The notes beneath the pieces are model-generated. The model had not been told where the DNA came from. It was given only the letters and a program-made list of their open reading frames with translations, and ran no database searches. Made by a program: the position numbers and the translations under genes. Below, one piece after another: positions 1 through 7,040 of a stretch of DNA of 11,413 bases. Every line of letters starts with the position of its first letter. The first letter of the stretch is position 1. The stretch comes from an uncultured Prevotella sp. (GTDB lineage: Bacteria; Bacteroidota; Bacteroidia; Bacteroidales; Bacteroidaceae): assembly GCA_937889855.1 (NCBI GenBank), contig CALBYK010000020.1, positions 1 through 11,413 of the forward strand, written 5' to 3'.

Positions 1-292
1 GGCTGGCAGCGCAAAGCCGCTTAGCCGTTATCTCAAATTTTAACGAACTATTGATGTTTCGTTTTATGCTAATAATACAAATATGGTGCTAAGTTAGGCA
101 TTTTTTGCGAGACTGAAAAGTAAAAGCAAAGAAAAATGGTTCATCCGACATGTTTGGTTATTAGAATAAGTAGTTGTGCAAAATTATCTTTACATATAGT
201 AGGAGGGTATGGTATATATAAAGATAATTCTGAGCACCTACTTATGTTGTTTCACTCTTTCGGAGAAAACCAGTTTTTTGTTCGTTTTCCTT
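1..292. other. Left-edge intergenic region with no supported gene
   Basis: No convincing coding frame is visible. One plus frame entering from the left edge runs to a TAA at 41-43, reading AGSAKPLSRYLKF, and could be the tail of an upstream gene. It is too short to call. The first 30 bases are GC-rich with short self-complementary stretches. The rest is AT-rich and ends in the large hairpin at 182-229. A start codon at 136 opens 82 codons, but its 3' half overlaps the hydrolase gene on the other strand and its sequence is not protein-like. Confidence 0.5.
182..229. repeat. Long inverted repeat (17-bp arms), possible terminator of the hydrolase operon
   Basis: The arms at 182-198 and 213-229 are complementary except at one position (C193 opposite A218), around a 14-nt loop. 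Read on the minus strand, that mismatch becomes a G-U wobble, so the helix is uninterrupted. A short U-rich stretch (AATTTTGC) follows on that strand. The hairpin lies about 64 nt downstream of the hydrolase stop codon, so it could end that transcript. This is an inference; the U-tract is weak. The loop carries GTAGGAGGGTATG, which recurs at 3908. Confidence 0.5.
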
Positions 293-1831
293 CTATTTTG
301 CCGCTTTCTTCATTTCGAGTTTGTAGAGGTCGCCGCGTCGGTCGCGCAGGTTGCGCACGGCACCATATGTGTGGAGCTCGTTGAGTAGCGAGAGGTCGAC
401 ATCGGAGACGAGAATCATCTCGGTGTTGGGCGTTGCCTCGGCGCGCTTGCCGTCGTTGGGGAAGGCGAAGTCGCAGGGGGTGAATACGGCCGACTGTGCA
501 TACTGTATGTCCATGTTGTGCACACGCGGCAGGTTGCCTACGCTTCCGGCTATCGCCACGTAGCACTCGTTCTCTATGGCTCGTGCCTGGGCGCAGACGC
601 GCACGCGTGAATAGGCATTCTGCGTGTCGGTCATGAACGGCACGAAGAGGATCTTCATTCCGTCGTCGGCCATGAGGCGCGACAGTTCGGGGAACTCCAC
701 GTCGTAGCAGATGACGATGCCTATCTTGCCGCAGTCAGTGTCGAAGGTCTGTATGTGCGATCCGCCCGAGAGGCCCCAGCACTTCTGCTCGTCGGGCGTG
801 ACGTGTATCTTCTCGTACATGTCGACGGTTCCGTCGCGGCGGCAGAGGAAGCCCACGTTGTAGAGTGAGTTGTCCTCCTTGAGGTAAGGCATGGAGCCTG
901 TGATGATGTTGATGTTGTAGGATATGGCGAGTTCGCGGAAGCGGTCGCGTATCTGCTCAGTGTACTGTGCCATGGCGCGGATGGACTGCGCCTCGCCCAT
1001 GTCGTTGAACTTGGCCATAAGTGGGGCGTTGAAATATTCCGGGAACAGAATAAAATCGCTCTTGTAGTCGCTCACCGAGTCGACGAAGAACTCCACCTGC
1101 TCGAAGAGGTCGTCGAGCGAGTTGTATGGTCGCATCTGCCACTGCACGAGTCCGATGCGGACGGTCGGACGCTTCTCGACATAAGAGTCAGTAGGCGGCT
1201 GGTAGTAGATGTTGTCCCACTGGAGGAGTGTGGCGCAGTGCTTCGACTCCTCGTCGTTGGGCAGGTAGTTGCGCATGACGCGGCGCACGTGGAAGTCGTT
1301 GGAGAGCTGGAATGTGAGCACGGGGTCGTAGATTTCGCGCGAGCGCACGCGCTCGATATATTCCTTCGGGCGCATCTTGTCGGCATACTTGTGGTAGTTG
1401 GGTATGCGTCCGCCGAACATTATCGCCTTGAGGTTGAGTTTCTCGCACAGCTCCTTGCGGTACTCGTACATGCGTCGTGCCAGGCGCAGTCCGCGGTAGT
1501 CGGGATGGATGAACACCTCGATGCCGTAGAGGATGTTGCCGTTGGGGTTGTGGGTGTTGAAGGTCTCGTTGCCGGTCACCTGGGCGTATGTGTGGTCGCC
1601 TTTCACCATGTCGTAGTCGACGATGATGGCGAGGGCGCAGCCAACAATCTTTTCGTCGACGATGATTACTACCTGGCCTTCGGGGAAGATGGTGATGAGC
1701 TTCTTGATTTGGGCCTTGGTCCAGAACACGTCCTCGTCGCCGTAGATGCGCTTGAAGGAGCGTGCGAGCTGGTCGTAGTCCTCCATCTGGAGGTTGCGCA
1801 GCTCTACCTTGTTGATGTTGTGAGATTCCAT
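293..1831 (-). CDS. GNAT N-acetyltransferase / carbon-nitrogen hydrolase fusion protein
   Basis: A 512-residue two-domain cytoplasmic protein. Residues about 8-160 resemble a GNAT acetyltransferase, with the acetyl-CoA loop region HPDYRGLRLARRM at 109-121. Residues about 223-485 form a nitrilase-superfamily hydrolase with the Glu-Lys-Cys triad visible: E265 in FPEYF, K341 in YEKIH and C375 in ICYDVEFPE. Family knowledge says the hydrolase domain cleaves amide or nitrile C-N bonds by a thioimidate or acyl-enzyme route. This fused architecture is common in bacteria, but its substrate is not established to my knowledge. The ATG at 1831 follows an A/T-rich leader. The gene begins 54 bp after the RNA methyltransferase stop with no obvious terminator between, so cotranscription is likely. 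All catalytic residues are intact, and nothing suggests decay. Confidence 0.9.
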   Translation of the reverse strand: MESHNINKVELRNLQMEDYDQLARSFKRIYGDEDVFWTKAQIKKLITIFPEGQVVIIVDEKIVGCALAIIVDYDMVKGDHTYAQVTGNETFNTHNPNGNILYGIEVFIHPDYRGLRLARRMYEYRKELCEKLNLKAIMFGGRIPNYHKYADKMRPKEYIERVRSREIYDPVLTFQLSNDFHVRRVMRNYLPNDEESKHCATLLQWDNIYYQPPTDSYVEKRPTVRIGLVQWQMRPYNSLDDLFEQVEFFVDSVSDYKSDFILFPEYFNAPLMAKFNDMGEAQSIRAMAQYTEQIRDRFRELAISYNINIITGSMPYLKEDNSLYNVGFLCRRDGTVDMYEKIHVTPDEQKCWGLSGGSHIQTFDTDCGKIGIVICYDVEFPELSRLMADDGMKILFVPFMTDTQNAYSRVRVCAQARAIENECYVAIAGSVGNLPRVHNMDIQYAQSAVFTPCDFAFPNDGKRAEATPNTEMILVSDVDLSLLNELHTYGAVRNLRDRRGDLYKLEMKKAAK

Positions 1832-1885
1832 AGTTATTCTGAAATTATATTAACAGGTCTTATACGACTTATAGGTTTATAAGCC

Positions 1886-2422
1886 TTACAACCTTTTTAA
1901 ATACTGCTTTGCAAACTCCCATGTCACTATTCCCGCCGTGACGCTCACGTTGAGCGAGTGCTTGGTGCCAAACTGCGGTATTTCGAGGCAGCCGTCCGAC
2001 TGGTCGACCACTTCCTGGTGCACGCCCTTCACCTCGTTGCCGAACACGACGGCGTAGCGGCGTGAGGTGTCTACCTCAAGGTTTTGTAACTTTGTCGAGC
2101 CTTCTACCTGCTCAATGGAGTAGACGAACACACCGTCCCGGTGGAGCGATTCCAAGGCTTCGGTGGCTGTCTTGAAGTAGTGCCATGCCACGGAGTCCTC
2201 ACCGCCGAGGGCTGTCTTGTGGATTTCGGGATGGGGTGGGGTGGCGGTGATGCCGCAGAGGTAGACTGCCTCCACGCGGAAGGCGTCGCTGGAGCGGAAC
2301 ACCGAGCCTACGTTGTATAGCGAGCGCACGTCGTCGAGTACCACGATGAGCGGCAGTTTCTTTGCCTCGTGGAACTCCTCGACCGTGAGTCGCTGCATTT
2401 CTATTGTACGGAGTTTGCGCAT
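1886..2422 (-). CDS. SpoU/TrmH-family RNA 2'-O-methyltransferase
   Basis: A 178-residue SPOUT-class methyltransferase expected to transfer a methyl group from S-adenosylmethionine to a ribose 2'-OH in tRNA or rRNA. Motif 1 is seen around N37 and R43 (LYNVGSVFRSSDAF), motif 2 as VVFGNEVKGV near 126-134, and motif 3 as IPQFGTKHSLNVSV near 148-161. Together these form the trefoil-knot cofactor site. An upstream ATG at 2491 is in frame, but the -7 box TAACTTTG at 2446-2453 lies between the two starts. I therefore choose 2422, which also gives the expected short N-terminus. The protein has only the catalytic domain, without the N-terminal substrate-binding domain of RlmB-type enzymes. The target RNA position cannot be read from sequence. 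It probably leads a two-gene operon with the downstream hydrolase. Confidence 0.88.
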   Translation of the reverse strand: MRKLRTIEMQRLTVEEFHEAKKLPLIVVLDDVRSLYNVGSVFRSSDAFRVEAVYLCGITATPPHPEIHKTALGGEDSVAWHYFKTATEALESLHRDGVFVYSIEQVEGSTKLQNLEVDTSRRYAVVFGNEVKGVHQEVVDQSDGCLEIPQFGTKHSLNVSVTAGIVTWEFAKQYLKRL

Positions 2423-2445
2423 ATGTTGTTGTTTATAGTCGGGTG

Positions 2446-2453
2446 CAAAGTTA
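2446..2453 (-). promoter_or_regulatory. Bacteroidetes -7 box for the RNA methyltransferase gene
   Basis: On the minus strand the sequence reads TAACTTTG followed by C, an exact match to TAnnTTTG. It sits 24 nt upstream of the ATG at 2422. I do not see a good TTTG -33 element at the usual spacing. Its position inside the longer open frame argues against the upstream ATG at 2491. Confidence 0.6.
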
Positions 2454-2500
2454 TTACAAATATGTGGAATATATGGTCTGGTGCTTGACAAAATTCAATT

Positions 2501-2531
2501 ATCCGTGGCGGAGGTTTCCGGTCTCCGCTAC
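2501..2531. repeat. REP-like palindrome, copy 1
   Basis: The core at 2505-2531 begins GTGGCGGAGG and ends TCTCCGCTAC around a short loop. The same element occurs at 4747-4777 in the same orientation. The two positions where this copy departs from perfect complementarity are G opposite T, so the hairpin is preserved as G-U pairs in plus-strand RNA. It lies between the sulfatase-maturase stop and the methyltransferase promoter. Confidence 0.7.
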
Positions 2532-2559
2532 AGACAAGTGGGTACATAAGTAGTGCGTG

Positions 2560-3777
2560 TCAGTGATTATTGGCGAACTGCATGACGTTCGACGGCGGAC
2601 GCTTGGCGGCAAACTCTGCCTTCATGAAGTCCATGTAGGGCTTTGCGTGGACGAAGAACTGGCGGTAGCCCTGGCACAGGTAGTTGAGACCGGGATTGCC
2701 GTATTTGTCGCGCGTGAAGCGGTTTTTGGGGCACTCGCCGTGGCACGCGAACTCCCACTCGCACTCGCGGCACTGCCGTGGCAGCCGCTCGTGTTTCAGC
2801 CTGGCGAACTCGCGCTGCTTCTCGCCGTACATCATCTCGGTGATTGTCTTGTCGGCTATGTTGCCCAGACGGTATTCAGGATAGACGAAGTGATCGCACG
2901 AGTAGACATCGCCATTATGCTCCATCACTCCCGCGTGGCCGCATTCCTTTGCGAGCGAGCAGATGCCTGGCGCCACGCCCACCCAGTTGGCGAGTGTGGC
3001 GTCGAAGAGCTGGATGAAGTATGTGCCAACGTCGTGGTGCACCCACTCGTCGAAGATGGCGCAGAGAAAACTGCCCCACTGCTCTGGCGTGACGGAGAAG
3101 TCGAGGAGAGAGCCTCCCTCCTCCATGCCGGGGGCGAGTGTCAGGTGGTCGGCACGATTGACGCGGCGCTCCACGATGGGCGTGAACTGTATGTAGTGGC
3201 AGCCTATCTCCTTGAAGAAATGGTAGAAATCGAGCGGATAGTCGGCGTTGAAGTCGTTGACCACAGCGAGCGCGTTCCACTCCACGCCGTGCTTGTTGAG
3301 CAGCCTGATGCCCTGCATCACCTTTTGGAAGGTGGGTCGCCCGGTGGCAGTGCGGCGGTACTCGTCATGGAACTCCTGCGGACCGTCAATGGACACGCCA
3401 ACGAGAAAGTTGTTCTTGCGGAAGAACTCGCACCACTCGTCGGTGAGCATCGTGGCGTTGGTCTGTATGGTGTTGTCTATGCGCCGTCCGCCTGCGTACT
3501 GACGTTGCAATGCGAGGGCGCGCTCGTAGAACGAGATGGGGCGCATGAGCGTCTCGCCGCCGTGCCATGAGAAGAGCACTTCGGGTGTGGTCTGCGACTC
3601 GATGTACTCGCGTATGAACCGCTCAAGCATCTGGTCGCTCATCACGGTGTGCTTGTCGCCATTGTAAAGCTCGCCCTTCTCAAGGTAGTAGCAGTACTTG
3701 CAGCGCAGGTTGCATAGTGACCCGGCAGGCTTTAGCATCACATAAAGCGGACGGGCAAAGGGGGTTATTGTTGACAT
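2560..3777 (-). CDS. Anaerobic sulfatase-maturating enzyme, radical SAM/SPASM
   Basis: A 405-residue radical SAM enzyme. The family oxidises a Cys or Ser in the sulfatase active-site motif to C-alpha-formylglycine without oxygen. The first [4Fe-4S] cluster motif is C22-x3-C26-x2-C29 (CNLRCKYC). The SPASM region has cysteines at 273, 279, 294, 336, 339, 345, 349 and 368, enough for the two auxiliary clusters. D259 in QLFDATLANWVG matches the region of the conserved Asp proposed as the catalytic base. An in-frame ATG exists at 3858, but the promoter at 3805-3835 lies inside that extension and the extra 27 residues look unlike protein, so 3777 is chosen. No sulfatase gene is present in the window, so it must act on one encoded elsewhere. 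In gut Bacteroidales these enzymes support use of sulfated mucin or glycosaminoglycans. Confidence 0.9.
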   Translation of the reverse strand: MSTITPFARPLYVMLKPAGSLCNLRCKYCYYLEKGELYNGDKHTVMSDQMLERFIREYIESQTTPEVLFSWHGGETLMRPISFYERALALQRQYAGGRRIDNTIQTNATMLTDEWCEFFRKNNFLVGVSIDGPQEFHDEYRRTATGRPTFQKVMQGIRLLNKHGVEWNALAVVNDFNADYPLDFYHFFKEIGCHYIQFTPIVERRVNRADHLTLAPGMEEGGSLLDFSVTPEQWGSFLCAIFDEWVHHDVGTYFIQLFDATLANWVGVAPGICSLAKECGHAGVMEHNGDVYSCDHFVYPEYRLGNIADKTITEMMYGEKQREFARLKHERLPRQCRECEWEFACHGECPKNRFTRDKYGNPGLNYLCQGYRQFFVHAKPYMDFMKAEFAAKRPPSNVMQFANNH

Positions 3778-3804
3778 GTTATTATATAAGATAATGTGTT
3801 GGCG

Positions 3805-3835
3805 CAAAGATAACACTAAAAATCGGGATTGTAAA
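3805..3835 (-). promoter_or_regulatory. Promoter of the sulfatase-maturase gene
   Basis: On the minus strand a TTTA element (3832-3835) is followed after 19 nt by TATCTTTG (3805-3812), then C. The -7 box is an exact TAnnTTTG match and the spacing fits the Bacteroidetes sigma factor. It lies 27 nt before the ATG at 3777. Confidence 0.65.
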
Positions 3836-3907
3836 CATTGAATATCATTAATTGCCAATTATTTTAGCCGTAGGTAAAAATAAATGAGCAAGTGGTCATG
3901 GTCATTT

Positions 3908-3942
3908 GTAGGAGGGTATGTCAAGATGCCATACTCTCCTAC
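3908..3942. repeat. Inverted repeat between two divergent promoters
   Basis: GTAGGAGGGTATG at 3908-3920 faces CATACTCTCCTAC at 3930-3942 with a 9-nt loop. The single imperfect pair is G-T. It lies between the minus-strand promoter of the sulfatase maturase and the plus-strand promoter of the outer-membrane protein. It could be a protein-binding operator or a hairpin. There is no poly-T tail, so it is not an ordinary terminator. The rest of 3859-4030 is AT-rich with nothing else recognisable. Confidence 0.6.
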
Positions 3943-4033
3943 TGTTTCTGTAAAAATGGCTTGTTTTAAGTCAAAAATACAATAATAATTATTCCATTTT
4001 TCCTTTTTGTTGTTTTATAATGGAAGTAAATTA

Positions 4034-4062
4034 TTGACTTTCGATTAAAAGTAATACATTTG
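4034..4062 (+). promoter_or_regulatory. Promoter of the outer-membrane protein gene
   Basis: The -7 box TACATTTG lies at 4055-4062 and is followed by C. A TTG at 4034-4036 sits 18 nt upstream and serves as an approximate -33 element. Transcription would start near 4068, about 95 nt before the ATG at 4164. Confidence 0.6.
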
Positions 4063-4067
4063 CAACA

Positions 4068-4163
4068 GTCAAAACAAATGGTTTTGCTAAAAAGATTGGG
4101 CGGAACCGCGTGGCTCCTGCCTTAGGATAATTAACAAGAACACTAATTTTAAAAGAAGAAATT
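4068..4163 (+). other. Structured 5' leader of the outer-membrane protein mRNA
   Basis: The predicted leader begins with a hairpin (CAAAAC at 4070-4075 and GTTTTG at 4081-4086). A GC-rich stretch at 4098-4120 follows, in which GGCGG can pair with CCTGCC. The leader ends with the A-rich sequence AAAGAAGAAATT directly before the ATG, typical of Bacteroidetes ribosome loading. No known riboswitch is recognised. Confidence 0.35.
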
Positions 4164-4667
4164 ATGAAGAAGATTTTCATGACAATGGCTGCAATGTGTG
4201 TGGCAGTATGCGCAAGCGCACAGGTTTACGTAGGTGGCGGTGTAGGCATCGGTTCCACTAAGGTAGGCGATGGCGACTCAAAGATGAACTACAAGTTCGT
4301 GCCGGAGATTGGTTATCAGTTCGACAAGAACTGGGAGGCTGGTCTTACTGTAGGCTGGGAAGGCGTTGAGAACGGTGCCCACTCATTCGAGATAGCTCCT
4401 TATGCACGCTACAACTTCTGTACATCAAAGCTCGTTGACCTCTTCCTTGAGGGTACAGTAGGCTACGTCCACACAGAGGGTGTTGACGGTTACGAGTTTG
4501 GCATCAAGCCGGGTGTAAAGGTGAACCTTTCTGACCACGTTGCATTCGTGACAAAGGTAGGTTTCCTTGGTTACCAGCAGGCTGGCGACGGTGCAGCAAA
4601 GGTTAAGAAGTTCGGCTTCGACCTCGATGGCACAAATGTGCAGTTCGGTCTGAACTACAAGTTCTAA
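4164..4667 (+). CDS. Small outer-membrane beta-barrel protein
   Basis: A 167-residue exported protein. A signal peptide spans residues 1-19, with a Lys-Lys start, a hydrophobic core and likely cleavage after ASA before Q20. The remainder is alternating beta-strand sequence with many Gly and aromatic residues (YVGGGVGIGS, YKFVPEIGYQF, GFDLDGTNVQFGLNYKF). It ends in Phe, the usual C-terminal signature for insertion by the BAM complex. The size fits an eight-stranded OmpA/OmpX-type barrel (OMP_b-brl family). It has no periplasmic OmpA domain, so it is probably structural or surface-interacting; the exact role is unknown. It is a single-gene transcript with its own promoter and a strong terminator. 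Its codon use (many GTA, GGT, AAG) differs from the GC-rich neighbours and may reflect high expression. Confidence 0.85.
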   Translation: MKKIFMTMAAMCVAVCASAQVYVGGGVGIGSTKVGDGDSKMNYKFVPEIGYQFDKNWEAGLTVGWEGVENGAHSFEIAPYARYNFCTSKLVDLFLEGTVGYVHTEGVDGYEFGIKPGVKVNLSDHVAFVTKVGFLGYQQAGDGAAKVKKFGFDLDGTNVQFGLNYKF

Positions 4668-4700
4668 TCGCACAGACTTTGTCATAAGGACATAAACGAG

Positions 4701-4741
4701 AAAGGGGATGCAACGCGAAACTGCGTGTTGCATCCCCTTTT
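4701..4741 (+). terminator. Intrinsic terminator of the outer-membrane protein gene
   Basis: AAAGGGGATGCAAC pairs with GTTGCATCCCCTTT around a small loop (stem arms 4701-4714 and 4727-4740) and runs into T residues. It starts 34 nt after the stop codon. The A-run on the left arm means it could also stop sirtuin transcripts arriving from the other strand. Confidence 0.9.
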
Positions 4742-4746
4742 GTAGT

Positions 4747-4777
4747 ATCCGTGGCGGAGGTCTCCGGCCTCCGCCAC
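4747..4777. repeat. REP-like palindrome, copy 2
   Basis: The core at 4751-4777 has perfect 10-bp arms (GTGGCGGAGG and CCTCCGCCAC) around a 7-nt loop. It is preceded by ATCC exactly as in the copy at 2501, and is about 87% identical to it over 31 bases. It lies in the convergent gap between the outer-membrane protein and sirtuin genes. Confidence 0.75.
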
Positions 4778-4783
4778 GTTAAC

Positions 4784-4822
4784 ATTGTTACTTGAGTATC
4801 TAATATTGTTATTTGAGTATCT
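4784..4822. repeat. 21-bp tandem duplication at the sirtuin 3' end
   Basis: Positions 4784-4801 and 4805-4822 are 17/18 identical, with a period of 21 bp (seven codons). On the minus strand each unit contains ATACTCAA(A/G)TAA. The sirtuin's final codons and stop have therefore been copied once more just downstream, in frame. Confidence 0.75.
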
Positions 4823-5504
4823 CGCACAGACGGCGCATGCCCTCACTTGCACCACACTCGAAGTGGGTGAAGTTCTCGCGGCCCACGCCCATTGACGGCT
4901 CGGGGTCGATGAGATATACCGGCACTTCCGGGCGTACGTAGTGTATCAGTCCGGCTGCGGGATAGACGTTGAGCGACGTGCCGATGATGACGAAGATGTC
5001 GGCCTGCTCTGCCACCTCTGCCGCCACCGATATCATCGGCACCGACTCGCCGAAGAACACGATGAACGGACGCTCCAGGGAGCCGTCGCCGCTCAGAGTT
5101 CCCGGCGCTACCTCGCAGTTGCCCTCGGTCAGCTCGCGCTGGTAGCGCGGGTCGTCAGGGTTGCGCGAGGAGCACACCTTGGTGAGCTCGCCGTGCAGAT
5201 GGATAACGTTGGTGGAGCCTGCCTTCTCGTGCAGGTTGTCGACGTTCTGCGTAATGACCGTCACCTTATACTTCTTCTCCAGCTCGTGAATGAGCTTATG
5301 GCCCTCGTTGGGCTGCGCCGCGTATAGCTTGCGGCGTAGCATGTTGTAGAAGTTGGTCACGAGCGTAGGGTCTTTCTCCCAGCCCTCGTGCGACGCCACC
5401 TGGTCGACGGGGTAGTTCTCCCACAGTCCGTCGTTGCCGCGGAATGTCTTGAAGCCCGACTCGACAGACATTCCTGCACCTGTAAGGAATACTATGTGTT
5501 TCAT
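4809..5504 (-). CDS. Sirtuin (Sir2-family) NAD-dependent protein deacylase
   Basis: A 231-residue cytoplasmic sirtuin that removes acyl groups from lysine using NAD+, giving nicotinamide and O-acyl-ADP-ribose. The NAD-binding motif GAGMSVESGFKTFRG lies at 9-23, TQNVDNLHEKAG at 85-96, and the catalytic His is H104 in HLHGE. GTSLNVYPAAGL forms the second nucleotide-contact segment. The overall pattern is the class III (CobB/SIRT5-like) type. Two departures are visible. At the YxxR desuccinylase signature, Y53 is kept but the expected Arg is L56. Only two cysteines, C111 and C130, occur in the region of the four-Cys zinc site. It starts 14 nt after the cysS stop, so the two are very likely cotranscribed. 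Length is normal for the family. Confidence 0.9.
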   Translation of the reverse strand: MKHIVFLTGAGMSVESGFKTFRGNDGLWENYPVDQVASHEGWEKDPTLVTNFYNMLRRKLYAAQPNEGHKLIHELEKKYKVTVITQNVDNLHEKAGSTNVIHLHGELTKVCSSRNPDDPRYQRELTEGNCEVAPGTLSGDGSLERPFIVFFGESVPMISVAAEVAEQADIFVIIGTSLNVYPAAGLIHYVRPEVPVYLIDPEPSMGVGRENFTHFECGASEGMRRLCEILK

Positions 5505-5518
5505 GCGCTATAAAGCTT

Positions 5519-7006
5519 TTACTTCAGTTTCCACGTAGCCCCGTCCTTGGTGTCCTTCACCTCGAAGCCAAGTGAGGCCAGTTCGTCGCGGATGTGGTCG
5601 CTGGTGGCCCAGTCCTTGGCAGCCTTTGCCTTGGAGCGCAGGTCGAGCACCATGTCGACAACCTTGCCGAAAGCCTCCTCGCGGTGTGATGAAGAGCCGG
5701 CGTTGTCGGGGCGCAGTCCGAGCAGGTCGAAGGCGAAGAGACGCATAGTATCTGCCAGTTCCTTGAGGTCGGCCTCGGAGATTGTTGCCTTGTGGTCGAC
5801 GAGCTTGTTCACCACGGAGCAAGCCTCGAAGAGATGTGCAATGACGAGCGGCGTTGCGAAGTCGTCGTTCATGGCGTCGTAGCACTTCTGACGGAGTTCC
5901 GACACGAGCTTGTGCGTCTCGGCGTCGCTCTCGGCCGATGCCGCGATGCGGTCGAGGTCGGCGATGCCGTTCATCAGCTTCTCAAGTCCCTTCTCCGAAG
6001 CCTGCAGAGCCTCGTTGGAGAAGTCTACCGTTCCACGATAGTGGGCAGAGAGGATGAAGAAGCGTATTGTCATTGGCGAGTAGGGCTGCTCGAGCTTCTC
6101 ATGGTTGCCGGTGAAGAACTGTTCCAGAGTGATGAAGTTGCCCAATGACTTGCCCATCTTCTGTCCGTTGATGGTAATCATGTTGTTGTGCATCCAGTAG
6201 TGCACCATCTGGTCGCCCTGCGATGCCACTGCCTGTGCAATCTCGCACTCGTGGTGAGGGAAGACGAGGTCCATTCCGCCGCCGTGTATGTCGAAGTGTG
6301 AGCCTAAGTACTTGCGTCCCATGGCGGTGCACTCGCAGTGCCAGCCCGGGAAACCGTCGCTCCAGGGGCTCGGCCAGCGCATGATGTGCTCTGGCGAAGC
6401 CTTCTTCCAGAGTGCGAAGTCGGCCTGGTTGCGCTTCTCGCCCACGCCGTCGAGTGCGCGCGACGCGTCCTTCACGTCGTCGAGGTTGCGTCCGGAGAGG
6501 ATGCCGTAGTGATATTTCTCGTTGTATTTCTTCACGTCGAAGTATACGGATCCGTTGCTCTCGTAGGCAAAGCCGTTGTCGAGAATCTGCTGCACGAGCT
6601 GTTCCTGCTCGATGATATGACCCGTGGCGTGCGGCTCGATGCTTGGCGGCAGCACGTTGAGTGCCTCCATTGCGGCATGGTAGCGGTTGGTGTAGTACTG
6701 CGCTATCTCCATTGGCTCGAGCTGCTCAAGGCGCGCCTTCTTCTCTATCTTGTCGTCGCCCTCGTCGGCGTCGTGCTCCAAGTGGCCCACGTCGGTGATG
6801 TTGCGCACGTAGCGCACCTTGTAGCCCAGGTGCTTGAGGTAGCGGAAGAGTATGTCGAAGGTGATGGCTGGGCGCGCGTGGCCCAGGTGCGGGTCGCCGT
6901 AGACGGTGGGTCCGCAGACATACATGCCCACGTTGGGGGCGTGCAGCGGTTTGAAGACTTCCTTTCTACGCGACAGCGTATTGTAGATCCATAGTACTTG
7001 TTCCAT
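5519..7006 (-). CDS. cysS: Cysteinyl-tRNA synthetase
   Basis: A 495-residue class I aminoacyl-tRNA synthetase that activates cysteine with ATP and charges tRNA-Cys in the cytoplasm. The HIGH signature appears as HLGH at 40-43 and the KMSKS loop as KMGKS at 283-287. Zinc ligands that discriminate cysteine are visible: C31 in MYVCGPTVY, C226 in WHCEC, and H251 and E255 in FPHHECE. The C-terminal part contains the helical anticodon-binding DALR-type region. The ATG at 7006 gives the usual N-terminus. It is the first gene of a cysS-sirtuin operon. A -7 box lies 35 nt upstream, and a MITE-like block begins 87 bp upstream of the start. No defects are seen. Confidence 0.97.
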   Translation of the reverse strand: MEQVLWIYNTLSRRKEVFKPLHAPNVGMYVCGPTVYGDPHLGHARPAITFDILFRYLKHLGYKVRYVRNITDVGHLEHDADEGDDKIEKKARLEQLEPMEIAQYYTNRYHAAMEALNVLPPSIEPHATGHIIEQEQLVQQILDNGFAYESNGSVYFDVKKYNEKYHYGILSGRNLDDVKDASRALDGVGEKRNQADFALWKKASPEHIMRWPSPWSDGFPGWHCECTAMGRKYLGSHFDIHGGGMDLVFPHHECEIAQAVASQGDQMVHYWMHNNMITINGQKMGKSLGNFITLEQFFTGNHEKLEQPYSPMTIRFFILSAHYRGTVDFSNEALQASEKGLEKLMNGIADLDRIAASAESDAETHKLVSELRQKCYDAMNDDFATPLVIAHLFEACSVVNKLVDHKATISEADLKELADTMRLFAFDLLGLRPDNAGSSSHREEAFGKVVDMVLDLRSKAKAAKDWATSDHIRDELASLGFEVKDTKDGATWKLK

Positions 7007-7040
7007 TGTCGTATCGTTTTTTATTGATTATATGCTTTTG

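Noticed and set aside
179..186. Minus-strand TAATTTTG resembling a -7 box pointing to the left edge
   Set aside because: It sits at the foot of the hairpin, has no -33 element, and no gene is visible before the edge.
2491..2491. Upstream ATG for the RNA methyltransferase (201-residue version)
   Set aside because: The -7 promoter box at 2446-2453 lies downstream of it, and the extra residues do not resemble the family.
2557..3570. Long plus-strand open frame of 337 codons opposite the sulfatase maturase
   Set aside because: It is antisense to a clear radical SAM gene with all its motifs; open frames opposite GC-rich genes are common. Similar frames at 1238-1882, 6338-6994 and 7750-8361 are rejected for the same reason.
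3858..3858. Upstream ATG for the sulfatase maturase (432-residue version)
   Set aside because: The promoter at 3805-3835 lies inside the extension; family members start near the Met at 3777.
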